Below are positions 51,215-59,778 of a stretch of DNA of 64,000 bases, piece after piece (the stretch's first letter is position 1; the number at the start of each line of letters is the position of its first letter). This stretch comes from Celeribacter baekdonensis. Lineage in GTDB: Bacteria; Pseudomonadota; Alphaproteobacteria; Rhodobacterales; Rhodobacteraceae. The position numbers and the translations under genes were made by a program. The DNA lies in contig NZ_CP028472.1 of NCBI RefSeq assembly GCF_003047105.1, positions 1-64,000 on the forward strand. Reading direction: 5' to 3'. The notes under the pieces are model-generated. The model was not told the origin of the DNA and ran no database searches. It saw only the letters and a list, made by a program, of their open reading frames with translations.

Positions 51215-51396
51215 GGTTCCACTCCTGTTCCCATTTCACCCCTCGCAAGCCTGACTGAAAGTATATATCAAAGGCAATCGAAAGACTTAAGTATGTATGT
51301 TTATATCCATTGTGATGGATGTCAATATATCTATGAAAAAGAACAGGCGTAATTTTCATCACTTGCACAAGCAAAGAGACAAGCGTTTCACGATTC
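51215..51396. promoter_or_regulatory. Upstream region of secreted protein 2
   Basis: AT-rich, no gene. It contains CTTAAGTATGTATG at 51286-51299, whose complement CATACATACTTAAG resembles the element ATACATACCTTAGGAT at 56905-56920. A perfect small hairpin ATCCAT-TGTG-ATGGAT lies at 51305-51320. Confidence 0.45.
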
Positions 51397-51428
51397 AAAA
51401 GGGCCCCACCGGTTGGCGAGGCCCTTTT
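51397..51428. terminator. Rho-independent-like terminator after secreted protein 3
   Basis: Nine-base stem AAAAGGGCC/GGCCCTTTT around a 14-base loop, 22 bases beyond the stop of the third secreted-protein gene. Because the stem ends in A and T runs it can work on both strands; the minus-strand reading gives TTTT. Confidence 0.7.
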
Positions 51429-51449
51429 GATTTTTCAGTCAGCTGGCGA

Positions 51450-52900
51450 TTATATCAGAGCGTCTTCACCGCCAAGAAGCCCATCCAGCAACCCGCCATC
51501 CAGCAGCCCATCCGTCAAGCCGCCCAAAAGACCGCCAGACGCATCCGCATTGCCATCCGTGATCAGGCTCAGCCCCGTCAAATCCGACACAACACCGGCA
51601 TCGCCAATGACCTCACCCAAGACGCCATCATTGCCGGTCACGTCGCCCAAAAGACCGCTGTTGCCCGTCAGATCGCCCAGCAGACCACCGTCCGACACAA
51701 CCGGATCGAGCAGGCCATTCGTATCCGCCAAGCCGCCAAGCAGATCACCGCCGAGCACGCCGTCAAGAAGACCACCGTCGCCACCCAACAGACCATCGGT
51801 CAGCCCGCCAAGCAGGTCGCCACCAAGCACGCCGTCAAGCAAACCACCGTCACCGCCCAACAGGCCATCGGTCAGACCGCCAAGCAGGTCGCCACCGAGC
51901 AAACCGCCTTCCCCGCCAAGTAGCCCTCCCAGCAGGCCATCATCGGCACCAACAAGTCCGCCCACGAGGCCGTCGTCACCAAGGAGGCCGCCAACCAAAC
52001 CGTCTTCACCGAGAAAATCGCCGACCAGACCATTTTCACCAAGCAGACCGCCCACAAGGCTGTCGCCACCGAGGAGACCACCGACAAGGCCATCTTCCGC
52101 CAAAAGTCCGCCCACAAGGCCGTCTTCGGTTAACAGCCCTCCAACGAGTCCACCCGCTGCCAAAAGTCCACCAACGATCCCGTCGGACCCGAGAAGCCCA
52201 TCCGTCAACCCTGTGCTGCCGAGCAAACCTCCAACCAAAGAGTTTTCCCCCAGAAGGCCCTCTGTGAGGCTGCCCAGCGGATCTCCGGACCCCGCCTTAT
52301 CGCCAATGAGTCCTGCGCCAAGGAGTGAGCCAACAAGACTTTCCTCTCCAGTGATCGCACCAAGCAGACCTTCGTTGCCCACCAAAGTTCCAAGCAACCC
52401 ATCAGAGCCGGTGATAGCCCCCAGACCACCTTCGTTGCCTGTCAGAGTGCCAAGCAGACCATCATCGGCAAGAATGGAATCCAACACACCGCTTTCAACG
52501 GCAGGTTCTGGCGTTGGCTCTGGTTCCGGCTCAGGTGTCGGCTCTGGCTCCGGGGTCTCGTCAGAGGAAGATCCCCCGAAAGCGCCGCAGCGCCGAGACC
52601 TGCGAGGGCCGCAAGACCGGCTCCGACCTCATCAAGAGTAAACCCACTCCCAAGTCCCGCGACGGCGGCGTCTTCGCCAAACGCGCCCTCAACACCGCTA
52701 AACGTACCATCCGCCAAAATAAGGCGGTGCGCATCGCCGTTCCCGGCTGCGTCGTAGAAATTGCTCACACGGATGCTATCGCCATTGACCAGTTCAACCA
52801 CCAGATCAGAGTTAGATTTCACATATCGGCTAATGCTCTCCCTGTTCACATTTACCTGAACATCAACAGCATCGCCCGCAACCAGTCCACTCATCGCCAT
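51450..52900 (-). CDS. Secreted repeat protein 3 (BapA-prefix-like, PE linker, GLLGG repeats), one frameshift
   Basis: ATG 52900 (MAMSGLVAGDAVD) follows GAGGG. The head shows the prefix-like pattern SRYVKSNSDLVVELVNGDSI and VSNFYDAAGNGDAHRLILAD, then the helix DEVGAGLAALAGLGAAALSG. At 52573-52577 the coding strand has five Gs where six would keep the frame; after it the text reads SSSDETPEPEPTPEPEPEP. So the linker is Pro-Glu rather than Asp-Ala. The rest is diverse GLLG repeats (LVGGLLGEDGLVGGLL), ending with the same conserved C-terminal half as proteins 1 and 2 and GGEDALI. The shift may be a sequencing error or a phase-variable tract. If real, the protein would be cut after about 115 residues. 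Confidence 0.75.
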
Positions 52901-53171
52901 CTTATCATTCCCTCTACCGCGCAGCACCCAACGGCTGCGAATAAAAACAAGGGCTCACCCCCATGCTTTTGGTTATCAAACGTATGTATTGATATCAACA
53001 CTTTGGTAAAATATTATCCTTTAGGATATTCGCAGAACCTCAAGCTTGCAAAAACACAACAGTTCGTGCTGAATCTGCTTTAAACTCGCTGAAATTATCG
53101 GCAAATTACCCCAACGCGTTGCAGACGACCCCGTGCGATGACCGAACTCACACACGGGGCGCGCCCCTGAC
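52901..53171. promoter_or_regulatory. Divergent region between secreted protein 3 and the hybrid kinase
   Basis: AT-rich spacer with a 14-base palindrome TATCCTTTAGGATA at 53015-53028 and a GTATGTATT element at 52982-52990. It is the most symmetric copy of the motif seen before several genes of this locus, so it is a good candidate site for the LuxR-type regulator encoded at 55332. Confidence 0.5.
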
Positions 53172-55153
53172 ATGAAAGAGACGTCCGGAATGGTTTCTAA
53201 GGCTGCTTTCACCCCTTCAGAGACCGTAGGCACGGCAATGCGTCCCGTCATCAATACCATCGCTCGATTGATTGCGACGGATCGCCGGCCCTCCATCTTG
53301 GCCAGTGAAAGCGGCAAGGTTCTCTTGGCCAATGCTGCCGCACAGCGCTTACATCTCGATCGGCCCGGGATTCATGATGCGCTAGACTGGCCCGCTCTCT
53401 GTCTACAGGCCCACCGCGCGGGCAGCACCGCAGCCTCTCTCTCTTTGGGGTCCACTGAATTGGAGGGAGAGGTCGTGCATGTGTCGCTGTGCGTGGGAGA
53501 CGGCTATCTTTTGCGCCTGTCCGAAAATGACCTCGAAGCGACGTGGCTGCGCAATCGGGCACGGGCGGCCACTCTTATGAGAGTGGCGCATGACCTACGC
53601 ACCCCGATCCAATCGCTGCTCGCAACCGCCGATAACGTGCTCAGTGATGACACTCACGAAACGTCCGCTGATAAAACCATGGCCCGTCAAGAGCTTCACA
53701 ACTCGGCCGAACTGGCACTGGATCACATCAGCAATATTTTAGGTGTCATTCGCGGCGAACAAAGTGTCACCGGCCTTCGACCGGATGAAACGTTCAACAT
53801 CACCGAAGAGCTGCGCACTCTGCTCACGATGATCGCCCCAATTGCCCGCAAACAAAACGTTGACCTCAAACTGTGGCTTGACCCGCATGAGGACATTTGG
53901 GTCCATGGTCCAGTGCGATTTGTCCGCGCACTTTTCCAGAATATGATTGATAATTCAGTGAAATATGGCGGTAGCGCGGTTGAAATTGGCCTCTCCTGTC
54001 ATCCCCTCCCAAGCCCAACCGACGACAATGACCGCCTTTTGATCACGCTTATCGTTTCTGATTTGGGCGGCGGCCTCCCGCCGGAACAGAAAACACGCCT
54101 GTTGGAAGCGCTCGGCCAAACTGAGTCGCGCCGACCGGGACTGACGGAGGCCACTGTGAACACGCGCCCTTCCGCGGGCATGAATGTTCTGGCCCATGCA
54201 TTGCGCCAGCTCGGGGGCAAAATCCATGTCTCTGATAGATATGCCGAGCCTGACTCAACGCAGGAAGACACCGAGCATCGCCCTGTGAATGGCACGACGA
54301 TGCGGGCGACTTTCACGTTGCAAAAAAGCGAGCAACCAAATCGGTTGCAGGCCCCCACAACTGTGCAGCCTCTTTCAGACGCGCCACTCACGGGCATCTC
54401 TATGATCCTTGTCGAGGATAGCCCCTCTAGCCGCGATTGGATTCGCCACATTCTTGAAAGTGCGGGCGCGCGGGTCTGGGCGACAGGCAACGGAGTTGAA
54501 GCGCTCTCTCTTCTTGAACGGCCAGAAGTCACTCAAACACTGGATTTGATCCTGACCGACATGACCCTCCCGTATATGTCGGGGATCGAATTTGCTCAGC
54601 GCCTCCAACAACAGGGCAAAACCCATTGGAACGGCCCCATCGTCGCGCTGACCGCACATGTCGCTGATTCGATTCTAAACGCCTGTTCCAAAGTGGGCAT
54701 TGTCCAAGTGCTTGAAAAACCAATTCAGCCAGCAGAATTGCGCAACGCGCTTCTGCGTGTTCTGTCGACTCACTCAGAGCCCGATGCGCCACAGCAAAAA
54801 GCACCTGCCCCACACCACGACCCCGAAGCGGCAGGTGGCCCCTCAAGGCTCGCATCGTCGATGATCTACTCTCGCAACTGGGTCGAGGCGGGGCGATCTC
54901 CTTTATGCAACGTGCCCATAATGAAGCGGCAAGCGTCCTTTCCAGTCTGAAACAGGGTGGCGTTGGCCCTGATACAGGTCGGATGCTACATGCCGCAACA
55001 GGGGCCTGTAGCCTGACAGGTCTTGGGGATTTGGAATCTTGCCTGCGCGCAATGGAACTCGCATTTGACGCCGGCGCGCCCCTTTCACCCTGTGAGCAAC
55101 GCCTCGAAGCGGCCCTGGGCCGAACCAAGGACGCCATCGACGCCCTAAACTGA
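53172..55153 (+). CDS. Hybrid histidine kinase with receiver and Hpt domains, one frameshift
   Basis: The first frame runs from ATG 53172 to 54950. A PAS-like region (about 30-115) precedes the kinase: His140 in RVAHDLRTP is the phospho-acceptor, FQNMIDNSVKYGG is the N-box, and SDLGGGLPPEQ and NGTTMRATFTL are the G boxes. A receiver spans about 409-530 with Asp463 in LILTDMTLP and the Lys in LEKPIQP. At the CCCC tract 54839-54842 one more C would join the frame 54905-55153, which reads KARIVDDLLSQLG then LHAATGACSLTGLGDLE, an Hpt domain with its His. So the gene is a three-part phosphorelay kinase of about 660 residues. No membrane helix is present, so it senses inside the cell. Confidence 0.82.
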
Positions 55154-55331
55154 CCCCCGCACCTTTTAAATACGTGATTTCTTCTAAATTTGCAGATATT
55201 CAGAGATTCAATATAGTATTTTAGATGTAATTTACTTGTTTTTTGTGCATGTTACGCTAATTGCCCTTGCGTCATGGGGAATAAAGCAAGCACCAAATCC
55301 GGTGAAGGCAACAAGAAGGGAGAAGCACGCG

Positions 55332-55985
55332 ATGGTTGCTCAATCCACAAATCCGCCCGAAGCTACGGCAATTCGCGTTTTGATCGCAGACGATCATGCG
55401 ATGGTGCTAGAAATGTTCGAACATTTTTTATCAAACCTGCCAGAATTCGACATCACAACTGCGCCTGATCTTAACGTGGCACTTTCGATCATGGAAACGG
55501 CAGGCCCGTTTGATCTGGTTCTCGTTGACTTGAACATGCCCGGTATGGACGGTGTCTCGGGCCTGAGTAAAGTCCTTGAAAACAATGGCGGTCGGCCCGC
55601 AGCTCTGTTGACCAGCGCCCCTAGCGCACAGGTCATTTCGGAAATTTTGGAAAATGGCAGTGCAGGGGTGATCCTCAAGACCGCCTCCCTGAAAGATCTC
55701 GCCAATGAAATCCGATTTATGGCGGCAGGCGGGCGTTATATCCCTGTGGAGCTGATTGATCATCAGAGACTAAAGACACGCGACACCACCAAATCGCCTC
55801 TCTCTGGCCGAGAAATGGAAGTGCTTGCGCTATTGGCCGAAGGCCTCCCGAACCGCGAGATCGCAGAAGGGCTCTCTCTCGCTGAGGCCACAGTTAAAAT
55901 GCATGTCAAATCAATCTGCACGAAACTGGATGCCAACAATCGAACTCAAGCTGTAATTGTCGCCCGCGACATGAATATCATGTAA
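55332..55985 (+). CDS. LuxR/NarL-type response regulator
   Basis: ATG 55332 follows AGGGAG; 217 residues. The receiver has ADDHAMVLEMF near residue 20, the phospho-acceptor Asp in LVLVDLNMPGMDG near 65, and LKTASLKDLANEI near 115. The C-terminal LuxR helix-turn-helix is LSGREMEVLALLAEGLPNREIAEGLSLAEATVKMHVKSI. The gene follows the hybrid kinase with 178 bases between, so the pair forms a phosphorelay output. The AT-rich motifs before the secreted-protein, pilus and secretion genes are plausible targets. Confidence 0.92.
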   Translation: MVAQSTNPPEATAIRVLIADDHAMVLEMFEHFLSNLPEFDITTAPDLNVALSIMETAGPFDLVLVDLNMPGMDGVSGLSKVLENNGGRPAALLTSAPSAQVISEILENGSAGVILKTASLKDLANEIRFMAAGGRYIPVELIDHQRLKTRDTTKSPLSGREMEVLALLAEGLPNREIAEGLSLAEATVKMHVKSICTKLDANNRTQAVIVARDMNIM

Positions 55986-56009
55986 GCGACAACTCCGGCG
56001 AAAGGCCTC

Positions 56010-56447
56010 TTAATTCAAAGTGGTAAGTTTACCCAGAATTGCCCGCTGACCACATTTAGCGGGCAAAATTTCTTGGCAAAGCCCGAAAGACGCCAAAACG
56101 GATTCACCTTCCCACATTTCACTTTCAATCGCGATAATATGAAGATGGGGTTGAAAGCGGCGAATTTGGATACAAGCGTCCGCCGCAGCTTCTGGTGAGC
56201 CAAAAAAATCCTCATCAACGATGAGAATATCCGGCGCATGCTTGAGTTGACGCAGAATATCAAGCGCACGATCACAGTCCTGTCCCGCCATAAGCGACAC
56301 GCGGAACCTTTGATCCGGGTGACAGAATTCGCAAGGCAGATGATCCCAATCCACCAATGCAAGAACACTCAGCTTTTCAGTTTCTACGCTGCGTGGAACC
56401 GCAACAGCACCTGAGGTTTCAAAACTCTTTTGCAGCATGTAAATCAC
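56010..56447 (-). CDS. Receiver-like (degenerate) regulatory protein
   Basis: A 145-residue protein with start ATGA overlapping the previous gene. It reads as a CheY-like fold: LSVLALVDWDHLP at the first strand, DILIVDEDFFGSP at the expected phospho-acceptor strand, LHIIAIESE as the Thr/Ser strand, and EILPAK as a late lysine. No output domain follows. It converges on the LuxR regulator gene, 24 bases away. It may divert phosphate from the kinase or act as an adaptor. The match is by pattern only. Confidence 0.6.
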   Translation of the reverse strand: MIYMLQKSFETSGAVAVPRSVETEKLSVLALVDWDHLPCEFCHPDQRFRVSLMAGQDCDRALDILRQLKHAPDILIVDEDFFGSPEAAADACIQIRRFQPHLHIIAIESEMWEGESVLASFGLCQEILPAKCGQRAILGKLTTLN

Positions 56448-56788
56448 CCCTTTGCCGTTTGTTCGGACGCGTCGAGCAAACGAATTGGTGTGACAAAATC
56501 GCGAATCGCATGAAGTTGAGCCCGCAATCCAAGAAGTATGTTGAACATATTGTGTTGGCGCGACGTGTCGGACACCTCGCGGATCATCTTCCGGCTCAGG
56601 AATGCGGGTTCAAAAACACGGCGATTCACACGCAAAAGATCTATGACTTCTGAATAGGAACCTTCAGCGTGGTCCATTTCATGATCAAGGCGATGGAAAA
56701 GCCTGGTTTCGAGGCTGACGCGTTTAGGGTCCGCCTTAGACTGAGAATTATGGTCACTAGAACCGTTAAGAATGCTCATCCCTGCCAT
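56444..56788 (-). CDS. Hypothetical helical protein
   Basis: The start is set at ATG 56788 (MAGMSILNG), nine bases after AGGGAG; a TTG at 56854 is an alternative. The 114 residues are mainly helical and charged (ETRLFHRLDHEMDHAEGSYSEVIDLL, LRAQLHAIRDFVTPIRLLDASEQ), without signal peptide. It is co-translated with the receiver-like protein and probably acts with it. Its promoter region (to 57192) holds the ATACATACCTTAGGAT element at 56905-56920. I do not recognise the family. Confidence 0.65.
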   Translation of the reverse strand: MAGMSILNGSSDHNSQSKADPKRVSLETRLFHRLDHEMDHAEGSYSEVIDLLRVNRRVFEPAFLSRKMIREVSDTSRQHNMFNILLGLRAQLHAIRDFVTPIRLLDASEQTAKG

Positions 56789-57192
56789 CTCATCGCGCTC
56801 CCTGTTCTCACCGGCGACGACCTTCGACACCTGAAAGATATGATATTTTGGCAAACACGAGAGGTTCTATGTCTGCGTCGAGTCACGGCACCAGCAATGC
56901 CAATATACATACCTTAGGATGGAAAATGCCAACAGATCAATACTAAAGATTCTAAGTATTATAATAAGTATAATACAATACATACTCAAAGCCCGGCCTC
57001 GTAACATCGTGGCACTTTTGGAATGCACAATACGTGCAACTGAGGTGCCGGCCTTTAGACGCCTCAACTGCCCATATTCAAACTGTCATGTTTTAAATTC
57101 ACCACACCGAGAAAGACCGCCTTCCTCTCGGCCTGTGGATTATCTCACGGCATTCTCATGCCGCCCTCGTATTTCGACACACATATCCTGCC
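56789..57192. promoter_or_regulatory. Spacer between the Omp85-like gene and the small regulatory pair
   Basis: About 400 bases with no gene of its own. It includes ATACATACCTTAGGAT (56905-56920) and an AT-rich block with TATTATAAT-like sequence and ATACATAC (56950-56990). It serves as promoter of the minus-strand pair and trailer of the Omp85-like gene. Confidence 0.4.
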
Positions 57193-58527
57193 TCAAAACG
57201 CTGTGCTAAGACGAAGTCCAAACACCTGTTCTTTGTCTCCGTCTTGCTTGTCAAAGGGCTTGGCAACAAACAGTGAGACAGGCGCGCGCCCAACTTCGAA
57301 TGCAAGTGAAAGACCGACTGAACTGCGCCGATGAAACCCATCATCAATCGCGCGCCCGAGGGTGTCATCCAACGCCCAAGACGCGCCAGTGTCAACAAAA
57401 ACGCCGCCAACCAAAGGTGCGTTCACAAGACCCTCGAAATTGCCCTGTATTTCGATTGAAGAGACGGCAAATGTATTTCCGCCAAGGGCGTCGCCATTAT
57501 CATGCGGTCCGACCCCACGCGGTGCAAACCCACGGAAACTGCCGGCCCCCGGCGCAAAGCGGTCTATGACACGCGTTGCGTTGTTTCCATCAAGACTGGA
57601 CACCCTGCCGGCATCCAAAGACACAAGCATCCGCCACATCTGACCAAGCGGCACATAGGAGCGGCTTTCGAACCTGAAATCTGAAAGGCTATCATCGGTG
57701 CCGAGGTTCCAAAAATACTGGTCTATCCCGACGCTGTAATCCCACGTGCCCCAGCCATTTTCTCCCTCCGAAAGAGAGCTGTGTTTCAGGGCAAAACGGA
57801 GAAAGGGCGCCGAAATACCCGCAGTTTGTTCAGACACCAAGAGAGCGCTCGCCCCATCATCCACATCAAAAAGGCGATAATCGCGGTAGCCGACACCCAT
57901 TTCCACTCGGGTTTTTTGGCTCGGCATCCATGCCAGATAGGTTTCAATCTGCTTCGTCTCTTTGGAATAAGAACTGTCGTCAAAAGACAATTCCTCCCAG
58001 CCCAGCTTTACCCCTAGATCAATGTCACTGCCGAGGACATCGGTCCGATACAAGCGCCCGCTTCCGCGTTTCACTTCTGGGTTATACTCCAACCTGACCG
58101 ACCCATATGTGTCCGGCAAAAGATTATAGCGTTCAAAGAACAATCCGCCGATCAGCCCATCCTGAGAGGCATAGGACAGCGAAGCTTCGATACGGCCTGG
58201 CCGTGTATTCACCTCTTTCACTGCGATCACCAACGTTTCCCCATTGGGGATAAGTTTCACAGTTTCGAACACACCCGTCGACATGAGGCAGTCCTCAATC
58301 GCGCGCAATTCAATCGTGAGATACGGCACGCCAGCCACCGCACCGCATGTCATCTGAATGTCGTGTTCTGGAATAAATTCAGCGCCTTGGACCTCAACCG
58401 TGTCAAAGGTTTGTCCCCCCTGCGCCGACGCCCCTGTGACCAGAGAAAAAACCGCGCACGGTACGATACACCGACGCAAAAATCCCCCCGCACATCGGGG
58501 GACACTCCAAAAATATTGCGGCAGCAT
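57193..58527 (-). CDS. Omp85-family outer-membrane protein with a single apparent POTRA
   Basis: The start at ATG 58527 (MLPQYFWSVPR) follows GAGAAAG; 444 residues. A signal peptide ends near VTGASAQ (residue 36). Residues about 40-115 form one POTRA-like unit (FDTVEVQGAEFIPEHDI, then TVKLIPNGETLVIAVKEV). The rest is a beta barrel with the Omp85 signature FRGFAPRGVGPHDN near 325 and a C-terminal LRLSTAF. Families with this plan include two-partner TpsB, BamA/TamA and HlyB-like partners, but most have two to five POTRAs. It follows the HlyD gene by 78 bases on the same strand. A CTTTAAGGAT element at 58576-58585 suggests its own promoter. Confidence 0.78.
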   Translation of the reverse strand: MLPQYFWSVPRCAGGFLRRCIVPCAVFSLVTGASAQGGQTFDTVEVQGAEFIPEHDIQMTCGAVAGVPYLTIELRAIEDCLMSTGVFETVKLIPNGETLVIAVKEVNTRPGRIEASLSYASQDGLIGGLFFERYNLLPDTYGSVRLEYNPEVKRGSGRLYRTDVLGSDIDLGVKLGWEELSFDDSSYSKETKQIETYLAWMPSQKTRVEMGVGYRDYRLFDVDDGASALLVSEQTAGISAPFLRFALKHSSLSEGENGWGTWDYSVGIDQYFWNLGTDDSLSDFRFESRSYVPLGQMWRMLVSLDAGRVSSLDGNNATRVIDRFAPGAGSFRGFAPRGVGPHDNGDALGGNTFAVSSIEIQGNFEGLVNAPLVGGVFVDTGASWALDDTLGRAIDDGFHRRSSVGLSLAFEVGRAPVSLFVAKPFDKQDGDKEQVFGLRLSTAF

Positions 58528-58605
58528 GATCGTCTTTCTCTTCAAAATCTCGTTTATTTTTGCGTTGAGTATAGTCTTTAAGGATGCCCCCACATCCCCT
58601 CTGAC

Positions 58606-59778
58606 CTAGCGCAGCCTTGCGCGCATCAGTGGCCGTGTCAGATAACTCAAAACGGACCGCTTGCCGCTTTCGATATCAACCTGTGCCACCATCCCCGGAC
58701 GAATAGCAAAATGCTCGCCAAAACGCTCAAGGTAGCTGACATCGGTACGGATCATAACACGGTAAAAGTCCTGTGGACCCTGCGCCGTATCTTCTTCGAC
58801 CGTGTCTTCGGAAATCTGGGTCACAGTGCCCCGCAAATCCCCGTAAGTGGCAAAATCATATGCTGTGATTTTCACGCTCGCAGGCATTCCCGGCGCAACA
58901 AAAGCAACATCTTGCGGTTTTACCTTTGTCTCGATCAAAAGTTGATCGTCCGTCGGCGTGATTTCCATAATCGGTTCGCCCGGTTGCACAACACCGCCAA
59001 GCGTGGTGATTTTGATATTGTTGACCCGGCCTGCCACAGGAGAGCGGATTTCTGTCCGTTGGAACTCATCTTGTTTTTGGATCAGCTCCTGTTGGAGAGT
59101 CGTCAGTTTCGCCCGCCGTGCGGCCAGATCTTTGTAAGCGTCCTGCACATAAATATTGCGGACCTCATTGATCTTGCCGTCCAGCTCCGCTTTTTGTTGG
59201 CGCAGCTGCAACAGATCAATCTGGCTCACCGATCCGCCTGCGGCCAAAGGGCTTGTGATTTCAATCTGGCGTTCAATGGTGCTGCGCTCCTCCTCGAGGG
59301 ACATCAAAGAGGCCTCCAGCTTGGTGCGCCGCGCCTTAAACAAACGCAACTCTCCGACCTCCGCCTCGTTTGGTGTCGGTCCGAATTCAAGATGCGGTTG
59401 CTCCATCACCTCGGCTTCCAACCGCATAGTTTCCGCCTTCAGCGCAGTAATCTCCGCTTGCGTTGCATTAAATGCCGTCTCTGAGCGCGTCGGGTCCAAA
59501 CGCGCAATCAATTGACCTTCCTGAACAATATCGCCTTCGCTCACATGCAGTTCCGCAAGAATCCCGCCTTCAAGGCTTTGAATAGATTGCAAACGTCGCA
59601 ACGGAACGACCCGCCCATCACCGCGCGTGATTTCATTGATCTGCGCAATTGCGGCCCAGCCGATGGCAATAAAGAGCGACAGAACGACGGTTTGAATGAC
59701 CAAACGCGACCGTTTCAACGTCTGACGCCGGTAGCTCCCGTCGATATGGCTTGTGGTGACCAAATCCGGGCTGGTCAT
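58606..59778 (-). CDS. Type I secretion membrane-fusion protein (HlyD family)
   Basis: A 390-residue HlyD-type adaptor. One N-terminal membrane helix (LVIQTVVLSLFIAIGWAA) is followed by a split lipoyl domain (RLQSIQSLEGGILAELHVSEGDIV), a long helical hairpin (95-240) and the HlyD C-domain (SPVAGRVNNIKITTLGGVVQPGEP). The tail RPLMRARLR is usual in LapC-like proteins. It links the inner-membrane ABC exporter to TolC. It overlaps the ABC gene by four bases. Confidence 0.93.
   Translation of the reverse strand: MTSPDLVTTSHIDGSYRRQTLKRSRLVIQTVVLSLFIAIGWAAIAQINEITRGDGRVVPLRRLQSIQSLEGGILAELHVSEGDIVQEGQLIARLDPTRSETAFNATQAEITALKAETMRLEAEVMEQPHLEFGPTPNEAEVGELRLFKARRTKLEASLMSLEEERSTIERQIEITSPLAAGGSVSQIDLLQLRQQKAELDGKINEVRNIYVQDAYKDLAARRAKLTTLQQELIQKQDEFQRTEIRSPVAGRVNNIKITTLGGVVQPGEPIMEITPTDDQLLIETKVKPQDVAFVAPGMPASVKITAYDFATYGDLRGTVTQISEDTVEEDTAQGPQDFYRVMIRTDVSYLERFGEHFAIRPGMVAQVDIESGKRSVLSYLTRPLMRARLR

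Noticed and set aside
47379..51923. Long plus-strand frames (574, 479 and 208 codons) opposite the secreted repeat proteins, rich in Gln, Thr, Lys and Ile
   Set aside because: They mirror the 72-base and hexamer repeats in the opposite strand. They lack ribosome sites, and the minus-strand frames have prefix domains, ribosome sites and type I-like ends.
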